From assembly GCA_049582065.1 (NCBI GenBank), contig JBAUTF010000132.1, positions 1-15,460 of the forward strand: a stretch of 15,460 nucleotides of DNA, written 5' to 3'. Positions within the stretch are counted from its first letter, which is position 1. Each line of letters starts with the position of its first letter. Position numbers and translations under genes: made by a program. The notes under the pieces were generated by a model. The model did not search any database and was not told where the DNA came from. It was given only the letters and a program-made list of their open reading frames with translations. The DNA comes from DATKSS01 sp049582065. Its GTDB lineage: Bacteria > Chloroflexota > Dormibacteria > Dormibacterales > Dormibacteraceae. This document shows positions 1 to 4,848 of this stretch, in pieces.

Positions 1-91
1 TCCTTGCTGTGCGGTTCGTCGTGCGCATCCACGCCACGCGCGCGGCTCGACGCCTACGGGGAGAGACTTTCCTTGATATCAACATACGGGT

Positions 92-125
92 GGTACACGA
101 ACTCCTTCTTCAGTTGTCGTGTACC
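92..125. repeat. inverted repeat, possible hairpin
   Basis: The nine-base arm ggtacacga (92-100) is matched by its reverse complement tcgtgtacc (117-125), with a 16-base loop that can pair a little further (act/agt). It lies downstream of the minus-strand operon 872-230 and could be a terminator or protein-binding site. No T-run follows. I see no convincing gene in positions 1-229 on either strand. Confidence 0.4.
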
Positions 126-200
126 TCCCGACCGACAGCGACTACTACAACGATAACGCCAGCCGTCGCAAAATACTAGTCGAGCTGTTGCGCGCTACTT

Positions 201-220
201 CCCATGAGTGGACTCATGGG
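201..220 (-). terminator. perfect short hairpin after the minus-strand operon
   Basis: The arms cccatgag and ctcatggg form a perfect 8-bp stem with a 4-base loop. It sits ten bases beyond the stop of the last operon gene (230-442, minus strand), where a terminator is expected. No T-tract follows on the minus strand, so its role as an intrinsic terminator is uncertain. Confidence 0.35.
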
Positions 221-229
221 ATGGGTCAT

Positions 230-442
230 TCACGGCTTGGCCGCGACCAGCTTCTTGCGGTATGCGACCAACTCCGCGATTGTCTGGACGCTGACGAATT
301 CCCCACTGGTCCTGATGCGCACGACCACATCGTCGTTCGCCTTCCCCTCCTCGCTCCCCCAGATACCTTCGTCGGACCAGACCTCGGCGTCCTTGTTCGG
401 CATCTTGTTCAACTTCTCAATCAGTTCACGAACGGTCATCAC
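230..442 (-). CDS. small acidic phage/element-type protein, function unknown
   Basis: This encodes a 70-residue, acidic, soluble protein starting MMTVRELIEKLNKMP, followed by DAEVW and an acidic middle section. The opening pattern (T-V-x-E-L-I-x-x-L, then a short D-A-E-V strand) is one I associate with small hypothetical proteins of phages and integrative elements; this is recall, not a search result. It is the third gene of a tightly overlapped operon: its ATG overlaps the end of the Xis-like gene by 4 bp, so translational coupling is likely. There is no signal peptide or membrane segment. The position beside a tRNA-derived attachment site supports a role in element biology, but no biochemical function can be assigned. 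Confidence 0.7.
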   Translation of the reverse strand: MMTVRELIEKLNKMPNKDAEVWSDEGIWGSEEGKANDDVVVRIRTSGEFVSVQTIAELVAYRKKLVAAKP

Positions 443-654
443 GATTCCTCCTTGGTGTTCAACTGGCGCACCCGACGCCGCGAGAACTCGGCGTCAAGGT
501 CGGCAGGGCGGACCCTCAGCGACCGTCCGAGACGCACCGGCCCTGCGCTGTGGATCAGCTCTAAGGCCGCCAACTTGCCGATCTGACAGCGCCGCATAAC
601 ATCAGCGACCGTCAGGAGGAGCAGGTCGTCATCGGTGGCGACAGCGGTGCTCAT
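439..654 (-). CDS. AlpA/excisionase-like helix-turn-helix protein
   Basis: This encodes a 71-residue protein. Residues 12-60 (LLLLTVADVMRRCQIGK, then a basic stretch ending RVRPADLDAEFSRRR) have the layout of the HTH_17/Xis/AlpA family: a short strand, a helix-turn-helix, then an R-x-x-x-x-D-L-D wing end. Such proteins bind att-site DNA and direct excision by a tyrosine integrase, or activate integrase genes. It overlaps the XRE gene upstream and the small acidic gene downstream by 4 bp each, so the three genes form one transcript. A tRNA-Thr fragment about 500 bp away fits a recombination directionality factor. No integrase is in the window; it would lie to the left. The HTH assignment is good, the excisionase role inferred. 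Confidence 0.72.
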   Translation of the reverse strand: MSTAVATDDDLLLLTVADVMRRCQIGKLAALELIHSAGPVRLGRSLRVRPADLDAEFSRRRVRQLNTKEES

Positions 655-872
655 GGCCGCGCCTCCGTCCGCTCTGCCTGGATGATCGCGCGCTCCAGCG
701 CCGCCGCGACCATAAAGATGCTGGCGGGGAGCAGGGGCTTGTTGTTGACAGCGTCCGACAGCGTCATCGGGCGCAGCCCGCTCAGCCGCGCGAACTGACC
801 CTGGCTGTACCCGAGGCGACGGATCTCGGCGCGTAGCCGCTCACCGTCAACGATTGCGACCGGTCGTGGCAT
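651..872 (-). CDS. XRE/Cro-type small repressor
   Basis: This encodes a 73-residue protein. Residues 10-62 (GERLRAEIRRLGYSQGQFARLSGL, then MTLSDAVNNK) match a Cro/CI-type helix-turn-helix, with the usual Gln in helix 2 (S-Q-G-Q-F-A) and a recognition helix starting at the T-L-S-D region. Length suits a single-domain Cro-like repressor without a protease or dimerisation domain. It is the first gene of the minus-strand operon 872-230. Its ATG lies at the edge of a nearly perfect 30-bp palindrome (872-902) that also contains its Shine-Dalgarno, so autoregulation at DNA level and/or by an mRNA hairpin is likely. The probable role is lysogeny-type control of the element. Confidence 0.78.
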   Translation of the reverse strand: MPRPVAIVDGERLRAEIRRLGYSQGQFARLSGLRPMTLSDAVNNKPLLPASIFMVAAALERAIIQAERTEARP

Positions 873-902
873 AGAGGACTCCTCGTACGAGGTAGTCCTC
901 TA
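872..902 (-). promoter_or_regulatory. long palindrome over RBS and start of the XRE gene
   Basis: Outer arms agaggact (873-880) and agtcctct (894-901) flank the perfect 12-bp palindrome cctcgtacgagg (881-892), with one unpaired base (893). One more T-A pair (872/902) includes the first base of the XRE start codon. In the minus-strand mRNA this folds into a roughly 20-bp hairpin that buries the gaggag Shine-Dalgarno. As DNA it is a symmetric operator candidate for the dimeric repressor it precedes. Confidence 0.65.
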
Positions 903-911
903 CTGGCCCTC

Positions 912-924
912 GGCGCTCAGCGCC
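912..924. repeat. short palindrome upstream of the XRE operon
   Basis: ggcgct and agcgcc pair around a single central base, about ten bases upstream of the larger palindrome. It could be a second half-site set for the repressor or part of the promoter region. No clear -35/-10 pair is visible. Confidence 0.3.
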
Positions 925-1040
925 TCTCTTTGTGTTTGGCCACGTGCGCGGGCCATCGTTGCCCGACACCGTCCTTGGATAGAGTCCGCTCAAAGTCTAG
1001 CGCGGGCCGAGCGGCACCTAACGGAGCAATTGGCTGCCTG

Positions 1041-1104
1041 GGTAGCCTACGAGGTAGCCTACGCAGCGAACCGCCACGTACCAGTAGAAGCTGTCACGTA
1101 CCAG
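1041..1104. repeat. two sets of short direct repeats next to the att site
   Basis: ggtagcctacg occurs at 1041-1051 and 1053-1063 (12-bp period). cacgtaccag occurs at 1075-1084 and 1095-1104 (20-bp period). They lie 45-105 bp before the tRNA-Thr fragment. Paired direct repeats flanking a core site are typical of the arm-type binding sites of tyrosine integrases and of Xis sites; that function is inferred. The stretch 903-1146 shows no gene. Confidence 0.5.
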
Positions 1105-1146
1105 CGCGAGCGATGCGTTCCAATTCACACGATCGGCCCGCGAGCC

Positions 1147-1191
1147 TTTGTAAACAGCAGGTTACGGGTTCGATTCCTGTCGCCGGCTCCA
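1147..1191 (+). other. 3' part of a tRNA-Thr gene (att site), not a complete tRNA
   Basis: Starting in the anticodon loop (tttgtaa, anticodon TGT), the sequence has the 3' anticodon-stem strand acagc, a variable region, a pairing T-arm (acggg / ttcgatt / cctgt), the 3' acceptor strand cgccggc and t-cca. The matching 5' half is absent: the five bases before the loop (gagcc) cannot pair with acagc, and no gccggcg acceptor strand lies upstream. This is the remnant left when an element integrates into a tRNA gene. The intact tRNA-Thr should lie left of the window. The last 26 bases of the body recur perfectly at 4688-4713. Confidence 0.75.
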
Positions 1192-1216
1192 GCTTTTGAT
1201 CTCAGATCTGGCGGTT

Positions 1217-1243
1217 TGACCCCTACCGTGACCCCTACCGGGG
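1217..1243. repeat. tandem tgacccctaccg repeat, left copy
   Basis: Two head-to-tail copies of tgacccctaccg (1217-1228, 1229-1240) followed by ggg. The same doubled motif, with one substitution and one extra base, is found at 4586-4613 in the same orientation near the other end of the block. It could be an integrase or Xis binding array or remains of ancestral att flanks. Confidence 0.55.
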
Positions 1244-1247
1244 AAAC

Positions 1248-1532
1248 TCACTTCTCAGGTACTGCGACAGCGGCGATCGCCAGGACTGCAGCTATGGCGA
1301 TCGCGAGCAAGATGGAGACGTAGGTGTATCTGGCGAGCGACATGCCCATCAACCGCCGTTTCGGGCTGAGTACCTTGAGAACTGGGAAAAATAGCGCTGA
1401 ACTGGCTGCCACCCCGACCATCACGCCACTCACCCCAAGAAACACTCCTCTCGATCCAGCCCAGTGACGCGTTGCGAACAACGCCCACGCGATTCCGGCA
1501 ACCAGAGGGATGTAACTGATCGCAGACCACAA
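1248..1532 (-). CDS. small three-TM membrane protein, possibly C-terminal half of a split zinc-ribbon/TM protein
   Basis: From a TTG at 1532 this reads 94 residues with three hydrophobic segments: about residues 4-18 (ISYIPLVAGIAWALF), 28-52 and 68-92. No family is recognised. No ATG or GTG is in frame, but the frame stays open upstream to about 1622 and reads a hydrophilic stretch (GLKPETDPQKTVSRYPW) that looks coding and overlaps the 3' end of the zinc-ribbon gene. The real start may therefore be CTG or TTG, or the two genes may be one zinc-ribbon/TM protein broken by a frameshift near 1600. Zinc ribbon followed by TM helices is a common bacterial arrangement. It is the last gene before the left att copy. 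Confidence 0.5.
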   Translation of the reverse strand: MWSAISYIPLVAGIAWALFATRHWAGSRGVFLGVSGVMVGVAASSALFFPVLKVLSPKRRLMGMSLARYTYVSILLAIAIAAVLAIAAVAVPEK

Positions 1533-1582
1533 CCATGGATACCGACTGACCGTCTTCTGTGGATCTGTTTCTGGCTTCAGTC

Positions 1583-1765
1583 CTACCTCAGCGCCGACTG
1601 TAGCTCGCAGGTCGTCATCTCGAACCTCTCACCCTCCAGCCGATAGGAGCACCCGCCGCACGGGCAGCAGGCTCGCCCGTCATGGGTGATCAGGGCGACG
1701 TGGCAGAGGGGGCAGTGGCCTTCGGCGACATCAGCGATGGCGTCGGCTATCTCTGTAATCAGCAT
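1583..1765 (-). CDS. zinc-ribbon mini-protein
   Basis: This encodes a 60-residue protein with a CPLC pair (residues 18-21) and a CCPCGGC cluster (residues 33-39), a typical four-cysteine zinc ribbon. The N-terminus (MLITEIADAIADVAEG) is helical and the C-terminus short and polar. It could bind RNA, DNA or protein partners; no enzyme activity is implied. The downstream membrane-protein frame overlaps its 3' end without an ATG or GTG start, so it may be the N-terminal half of a single zinc-ribbon/membrane protein (see 1248-1532). The Shine-Dalgarno is weak. Zn-ribbon: fairly sure; independent gene: less sure. Confidence 0.5.
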   Translation of the reverse strand: MLITEIADAIADVAEGHCPLCHVALITHDGRACCPCGGCSYRLEGERFEMTTCELQSALR

Positions 1766-1841
1766 TCAACTGGGACACAGCTTGCTACCGAGGGGTTCAG
1801 CAATGTCTGATCCTCCGCAACGCTGGACGCTGATGTTGACG

Positions 1842-2291
1842 TTACTGGTGCTGTCTGCCGTGGATCAGTTCCAGCACAGCAGACAGGACTACCAGCGCGT
1901 TGGCAGCGGCGGAGATAAAGAAGAGGAGGCTGGTCGAAGAGCCTCCTGCATAAGTTGGACTGCTGAAGGTGAATGCCCCGTAAAGCACCGCGAGTCCTAT
2001 AAGCAAAGCAGCGAGGACGGCAATGACGGATACCCCGATCACTCCGCCTCGATTAGGTCGGAACGTCGCCCAACCCAAGATGCCAGCGAGGAACAGATCG
2101 ATCGGTGTAACGATCAACGTTGCCATAACAGCGCCAGTTCCATTCAAGGGATCCGCTGCTATGGAAGGGGCTGCGACCCCAAGGACGGCGGCTGAGACAA
2201 GAGCCGAGCCAGCGCCAATCAAGAGAGGGAAGTGCCTGACTCCATGCTGTACCGCTATCGCTCTCATCTCGCCTAATTCTGGACTTCCCAT
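1842..2291 (-). CDS. four-TM membrane protein, unknown family
   Basis: From ATG 2291 (MGSPELGEMRAIAVQHG) the protein has 149 residues with four hydrophobic stretches: LLIGAGSALVSAAVLGVAAP, a segment around VMATLIVTPIDLFLAGILG, one around VSVIAVLAALLIGLAVLYG, and a C-terminal helix around LLFFISAAANALVVLSAV. A short basic tail (HGRQHQ) follows. The frame is open further upstream to 2348, but that extension reads as low-quality sequence, so 2291 or the internal ATG at 2267 is preferred. It is divergent from the membrane gene at 2399. I recognise no family; its company of other small membrane proteins suggests element cargo. Confidence 0.55.
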   Translation of the reverse strand: MGSPELGEMRAIAVQHGVRHFPLLIGAGSALVSAAVLGVAAPSIAADPLNGTGAVMATLIVTPIDLFLAGILGWATFRPNRGGVIGVSVIAVLAALLIGLAVLYGAFTFSSPTYAGGSSTSLLFFISAAANALVVLSAVLELIHGRQHQ

Positions 2292-2398
2292 TCCGCTCGG
2301 CACAGAATGCCGCAGATGAGGCGCTCCCCTCGCCGTCCTGGTGAGCACGCTGCACTGGCCTCAGGCGACACTCGACGCCGACCTTCGTCAAGAGCGTG

Positions 2399-3019
2399 AT
2401 GGACTCGAATGGACGAACCACGAACCCAACGGATGAGCCGGACCAGTTCGCCTGGGGGCTTTCAAATGGGATCGCCGTTCTCGCAATCTCAGGGGTCTTC
2501 TGGCTTAGTCTCGCTGCCTGGGCGGCCGGCTTCGGCGCTTTAGTGGTCGCGTTGCCACCCATCCTCATCGTCGGCGGGATCCTCATCAAGTGCAGCGTGC
2601 AGCTTCGTCGTCGCTTCCCAAAGTTCTCCCCCAGGAGTCTCCGGGCCGCGCCCAAGGGCAGCCTAACCCGAAGGCTCACCATCGGCATCTACGCTGTTAC
2701 GACAGCGCAGTCGGTGAGCATCATTTGGATTGGCGTGATCTGCTCCGCGCTCAATCGCACCGACCTTATCTGGCCACTAATCGGGTTGGTCATCAGCCTC
2801 CACTTCCTGCCTCTCGGCTGGCTGTTTGGCGTGCGTCCCTATTACCTGCTCGCTGTCGTCGGGACCATAATCACAGTAGTCTCGATCCTGAGCTTCACGG
2901 ACGGTTTTAGGCTCGTGGCGGTCGGCCTTGGGCTGGGCGTCCTCACGGTTGCCAGCGCTGTCTATCTCGTTGCAAATGGCGAGTCTCAGATCTGGTCAGG
3001 TGCGCTCCGAACTTCATGA
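2399..3019 (+). CDS. multi-pass (about six TM) membrane protein, unknown family
   Basis: This encodes a 206-residue protein from ATG 2399, with an overlapping GTG at 2396 as alternative. A polar N-terminus (MDSNGRTTNPTDEPDQFAWG) is followed by hydrophobic segments around residues 20-45, 50-65, 95-115, 120-140, 145-165 and 170-190. A basic loop (LRRRFPKFSPRSLR) lies between the second and third, which would place it in the cytoplasm. The motif LPLGWLFGVRPYYLLAVVG recalls DUF7010-like small membrane proteins, but this is only an impression. Promoter and RBS are not obvious. Transcription is divergent from 1842-2291 with about 100 bp between starts. Confidence 0.6.
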   Translation: MDSNGRTTNPTDEPDQFAWGLSNGIAVLAISGVFWLSLAAWAAGFGALVVALPPILIVGGILIKCSVQLRRRFPKFSPRSLRAAPKGSLTRRLTIGIYAVTTAQSVSIIWIGVICSALNRTDLIWPLIGLVISLHFLPLGWLFGVRPYYLLAVVGTIITVVSILSFTDGFRLVAVGLGLGVLTVASAVYLVANGESQIWSGALRTS

Positions 3020-3027
3020 GATCGACA

Positions 3028-3189
3028 TCAGACTCGGATTCGGGCTGACCGCAGCCTCTCCACCTCGCTCGTCGGCACGACTACCGTCCACCCCGCCATC
3101 AACGACCGCATCCGTCCACCAGCGATCATCCGCTCGACCTCAGCCCTGCTGATGTCCAGCCGCGCCGCGACCTCGCCGATGGTGAGCAC
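3028..3189 (-). CDS. Xis/MerR-like helix-turn-helix fragment (paralogue of 3809-4141)
   Basis: The readable segment VLTIGEVAARLDISRAEVE, then AGWTVVVPTSEVERL, is an HTH_17/excisionase-type domain. It aligns without gaps to the C-terminal part of the protein at 3809-4141 with about 40% identity, including shared V-L-T, A-x-R-L-x-I-S, A-G-W-T and P-T-S-E-V-E. The only standard in-frame start is GTG 3189, giving 53 residues. The frame continues upstream into the end of the DUF998-like gene, where a CTG overlaps that gene's stop. It may be a real mini-gene coupled to the upstream stop or a truncated duplicate. Confidence 0.5.
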   Translation of the reverse strand: MLTIGEVAARLDISRAEVERMIAGGRMRSLMAGWTVVVPTSEVERLRSARIRV

Positions 3190-3215
3190 GAGGATCGACT
3201 CGTCCTCACCAGCCC

Positions 3216-3836
3216 TCAGACCGCGCTTTGTCGACTTCCTGAGCTGAAGAGCGCAATGCCCAGCATCACGACCCAAAGCAGGAAGACATAGCTGAGCACG
3301 CGCTCCTGCAGTCCTACGTGCGGGGTGGCCTGCATGAACCCCACGATGGTGAGCACAGCGAATATCAGAAGGATCGCGATTGATAGGAAGCGAAACCAAT
3401 TCTGAAAAGCAGCGGCTCCGGACACAATCGCCAGCACCAGACAGACGACCGCCGCAGCGCCAAGAACTACGGTCAGGGTAAACCTGCTTGGAGTCACACC
3501 GAGGCGGGTCGGGAAGAACGCCGCCACAGAGCCAAGTAGACCATTGCCGAACAGCAGACCTCCCGTGACGCGCATGGCCGCGTTTTGATAAGCGAGTTCC
3601 CAGACGCCAACTCCGACTGCCATGACACACACGTTGGAAGCGATGACGAGCGGGACGACGATGGATCGCATCGGAGCGCCCTCGGCGCTCAACTGGCTTA
3701 TCGATTGAAAGACGAAGCTATAGCCCTTGGTCAGGCTACCCACAACGAGGTCGGTGCCAATGAAGAGCATCGCACCGAGAACCGCGCTGATGAGGAGGAG
3801 TGTCGGCACTATCTTGGTGGTACGTGCAGTCGTAAC
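3216..3836 (-). CDS. DUF998-like six-TM membrane protein
   Basis: From GTG 3836 this reads about 206 residues (VVTTARTTKIVPTLLL). Hydrophobic segments lie roughly at residues 10-33, 58-80, 90-108, 118-142, 150-172 and 178-198. The loop after TM1 contains SISQLSAEGAPMRS, matching the signature of the DUF998 family (I-S-x-L-[SG]-A-x-G-A-P-x-R), as I recall it. Biochemical role is unknown for this family. The N-terminus overlaps the 3' end of the HTH gene at 3809-4141, and another HTH frame follows its stop, so it sits inside an overlapping minus-strand cluster with alternating HTH and membrane genes. A longer start at 3875 is possible but reads as shadow of the HTH gene. Confidence 0.68.
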   Translation of the reverse strand, partial: VTTARTTKIVPTLLLISAVLGAMLFIGTDLVVGSLTKGYSFVFQSISQLSAEGAPMRSIVVPLVIASNVCVMAVGVGVWELAYQNAAMRVTGGLLFGNGLLGSVAAFFPTRLGVTPSRFTLTVVLGAAAVVCLVLAIVSGAAAFQNWFRFLSIAILLIFAVLTIVGFMQATPHVGLQERVLSYVFLLWVVMLGIALFSSGSRQSAV

Positions 3837-4141
3837 CACTTCTCCACCTCGCTCGTCGGCGCCATCGTCGTCCACCCGGCCACCACCGACTTCACCGTCC
3901 CCCGCTTGACCATCGCCTCCATCTCGCCCGTGCTGATCCCGAGCCTCGTCGCCGCCGCTCTCAACGTGAGGACGCCGACCGCTTCGCTCTTCGGCTGAGT
4001 CGGCTCCGGCGGTTTCGTGATCGGGACGTACGCGGCACCCATCTGAGGCCCATCCCGCCGCGCCGCATCGCCGAGCGCCTGGGCCACGACGGCACGGGCT
4101 TGCTCGACCTTGTCATGCTGACCGGATCGGCTGCGCGTCAT
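3809..4141 (-). CDS. Xis/MerR-like HTH protein with extra N-terminal helix
   Basis: This encodes 110 residues. The N-terminal segment MTRSRSGQHDKVEQARAVVA (continuing QALGD) is an amphipathic helix that recurs in the membrane gene just upstream (4138-4434). A proline-rich linker (ITKPPEPTQPKSE) leads to the C-terminal HTH_17/excisionase-type domain, residues 57-104 (GVLTLRAAATRLGIS, then AGWTTMAPTSEVEKWL). A 4-bp ATGA overlap with the stop of 4138-4434 indicates translational coupling, and its 3' end overlaps the DUF998-like gene. It may be a DNA-binding regulator or directionality factor of the element. The long N-terminus is unusual for an Xis, which is normally about 60-80 residues. Confidence 0.68.
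   Translation of the reverse strand: MTRSRSGQHDKVEQARAVVAQALGDAARRDGPQMGAAYVPITKPPEPTQPKSEAVGVLTLRAAATRLGISTGEMEAMVKRGTVKSVVAGWTTMAPTSEVEKWLRLHVPPR
4060..4132. repeat. ~70-bp imperfect direct repeat, copy 1
   Basis: This segment (gcgccgcatcgccgagcgcc through accggatcgg) is repeated at 4404-4474 with only a handful of substitutions and one indel. It encodes the N-terminal helix of the HTH protein (minus strand). Confidence 0.7.
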
Positions 4142-4434
4142 TCTGGCCCTGCCGTGCGTCCGACGCGATGGCCCGGACGTAAGTGTCTCGTCGCGACGTA
4201 GAACGCAGTCGCCCCGATGAGGCCGATGGCGAGACTGATCGCGATGGCGGTCAAATCGCGTGGCCGTGTGTATTGATCATCCACGATGCAAAGCAGGATG
4301 CTCCCGTCAGGCGCTTGGCATGCAGGTGGCCATACGCGAAATACGACCTGCCAAACCACTAGGTAGAGAAGGGGCGTCGCCATAAGCGCAAGTATTCCGA
4401 TCTGCGCCACATCGCCGAGCGCCTGGGCAACCAC
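4138..4434 (-). CDS. two-TM membrane protein sharing an N-terminal helix with the neighbouring HTH protein
   Basis: From GTG 4434 it reads 98 residues. The first TM is GILALMATPLLYLVVWQVVF (residues 13-32), followed by an extracytoplasmic loop with two cysteines (PPACQAPDGSILLC) that could form a disulfide, then a second TM LTAIAISLAIGLIGATAFYV and a basic tail. The frame is open upstream without ATG or GTG, and the upstream translation (RSGQPHKVEQARAVVAQALG) matches the N-terminus of the HTH protein 3809-4141. The ancestral start codon there has been lost by substitution, so a CTG start or the GTG at 4434 must be used, or the gene is decaying. It is coupled to the HTH gene by an ATGA overlap. 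No family recognised. Confidence 0.52.
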   Translation of the reverse strand: MVAQALGDVAQIGILALMATPLLYLVVWQVVFRVWPPACQAPDGSILLCIVDDQYTRPRDLTAIAISLAIGLIGATAFYVATRHLRPGHRVGRTAGPE

Positions 4435-4474
4435 GGCACGGGCTTGCTCGACCTTGTGGGGCTGACCGGAACGG
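4404..4474. repeat. ~70-bp imperfect direct repeat, copy 2
   Basis: Second copy of the repeat at 4060-4132 (gcgccacatcgccgagcgcc through accggaacgg). It codes on the minus strand for the N-terminal segment of the two-TM protein. The intervening distance of 344 bp equals one gene unit, suggesting duplication or domain shuffling. Confidence 0.7.
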
Positions 4475-4585
4475 ATGACGCTCAGGCCAGCTGTCCGCCA
4501 GCGATCATCGCGTTCTTGTGGCTTTGGCGCTGGGTGAGTTGCCGAATGATCATGATCGCGAGCACCCCCGCGCAGATTGTAGAGT

Positions 4586-4613
4586 TGACCCCTACCGTTG
4601 ACCCGTACCGGGG
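4586..4613. repeat. tandem tgacccctaccg repeat, right copy
   Basis: tgacccctaccg (4586-4597), one spacer base, then tgacccgtaccg plus ggg. It matches the doubled motif at 1217-1243 in the same orientation and lies about 75 bp inside the right 26-bp att repeat. Confidence 0.55.
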
Positions 4614-4617
4614 TGCA

Positions 4618-4637
4618 TTTCGGTGCGTTTCGGTGCG
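4618..4637. repeat. tandem tttcggtgcg x2
   Basis: Two adjacent perfect 10-bp copies of tttcggtgcg, followed by the partial match ggtcagtgcg. One helical turn per unit suggests a protein-binding array beside the att site. Confidence 0.45.
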
Positions 4638-4687
4638 GGTCAGTGCGCGGTGCTGAATACGATTACCCTGTTTTTGATCTCGGCTGG

Positions 4688-4713
4688 ACGGGTTCGATTC
4701 CTGTCGCCGGCTC
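4688..4713. repeat. right att copy: tRNA-Thr T-arm/acceptor sequence
   Basis: This is a perfect 26-bp match to 1164-1189 (acgggttcgatt ... gccggctc). No tRNA lies upstream: the preceding bases are tttttgatctcggctgg, and a similar ttttgatctc follows the left copy at 1193-1202. The terminal CCA is not retained. It marks the boundary between accessory and chromosomal DNA. Confidence 0.7.
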
Positions 4714-4752
4714 GCGGTGTGCTGAACCGGCTGAAGCACAACCAAAGAGCGT

Positions 4753-4793
4753 CGGCTGAGGCTTGACACGACCTTTTCCCTCAGCCGGAATAG
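4753..4793 (+). promoter_or_regulatory. candidate promoter with overlapping inverted repeat
   Basis: A consensus-like -35 TTGACA (4763-4768) is followed after 18-19 bp by a weak -10 candidate (ggaata/gaatag, 4787-4793). The inverted repeat cggctgagg (4753-4761) and cctcagccg (4779-4787) brackets the -35/spacer region, which suits an operator. It would drive the DinB/M20 operon starting at 4849. Confidence 0.4.
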
Positions 4794-4848
4794 ACGGCGG
4801 CCGCCAACCGATTCCGAAACCAACGACAATCGAATGGTGGAGGCGCCC

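Larger units (their letters stand above)
1192..4713. mobile_element. candidate integrase-less integrative element stacked at tRNA-Thr
   Basis: The block is bounded by a perfect 26-bp direct repeat of tRNA T-arm/acceptor sequence (1164-1189 and 4688-4713). Just inside both ends are near-identical double copies of tgacccctaccg (1217-1243, 4586-4613). Between them lie only small accessory genes: a zinc ribbon, several multi-pass membrane proteins and two Xis-like HTH proteins. No integrase or transposase is visible, so it would need an integrase in trans, perhaps from the element to its left, or it is a decayed remnant. Element status is inferred from the repeats and gene content. Confidence 0.5.

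Noticed and set aside
1..200. Short minus-strand open frame ending QLKKEFVYHPYVDIKESLSP
   Set aside because: It has about 50 codons without a start codon or recognisable domain; it could be a gene end but cannot be supported.
119..586. Plus-strand ORF of 155 codons
   Set aside because: It runs antisense through two overlapping minus-strand genes with clear operon spacing, and its own translation shows no domain.
1100..1195. A complete tRNA-Thr gene
   Set aside because: The 5' half (acceptor gccggcg, D-arm, 5' anticodon stem gctgt) is missing; only the 3' part from the anticodon loop onward is present.
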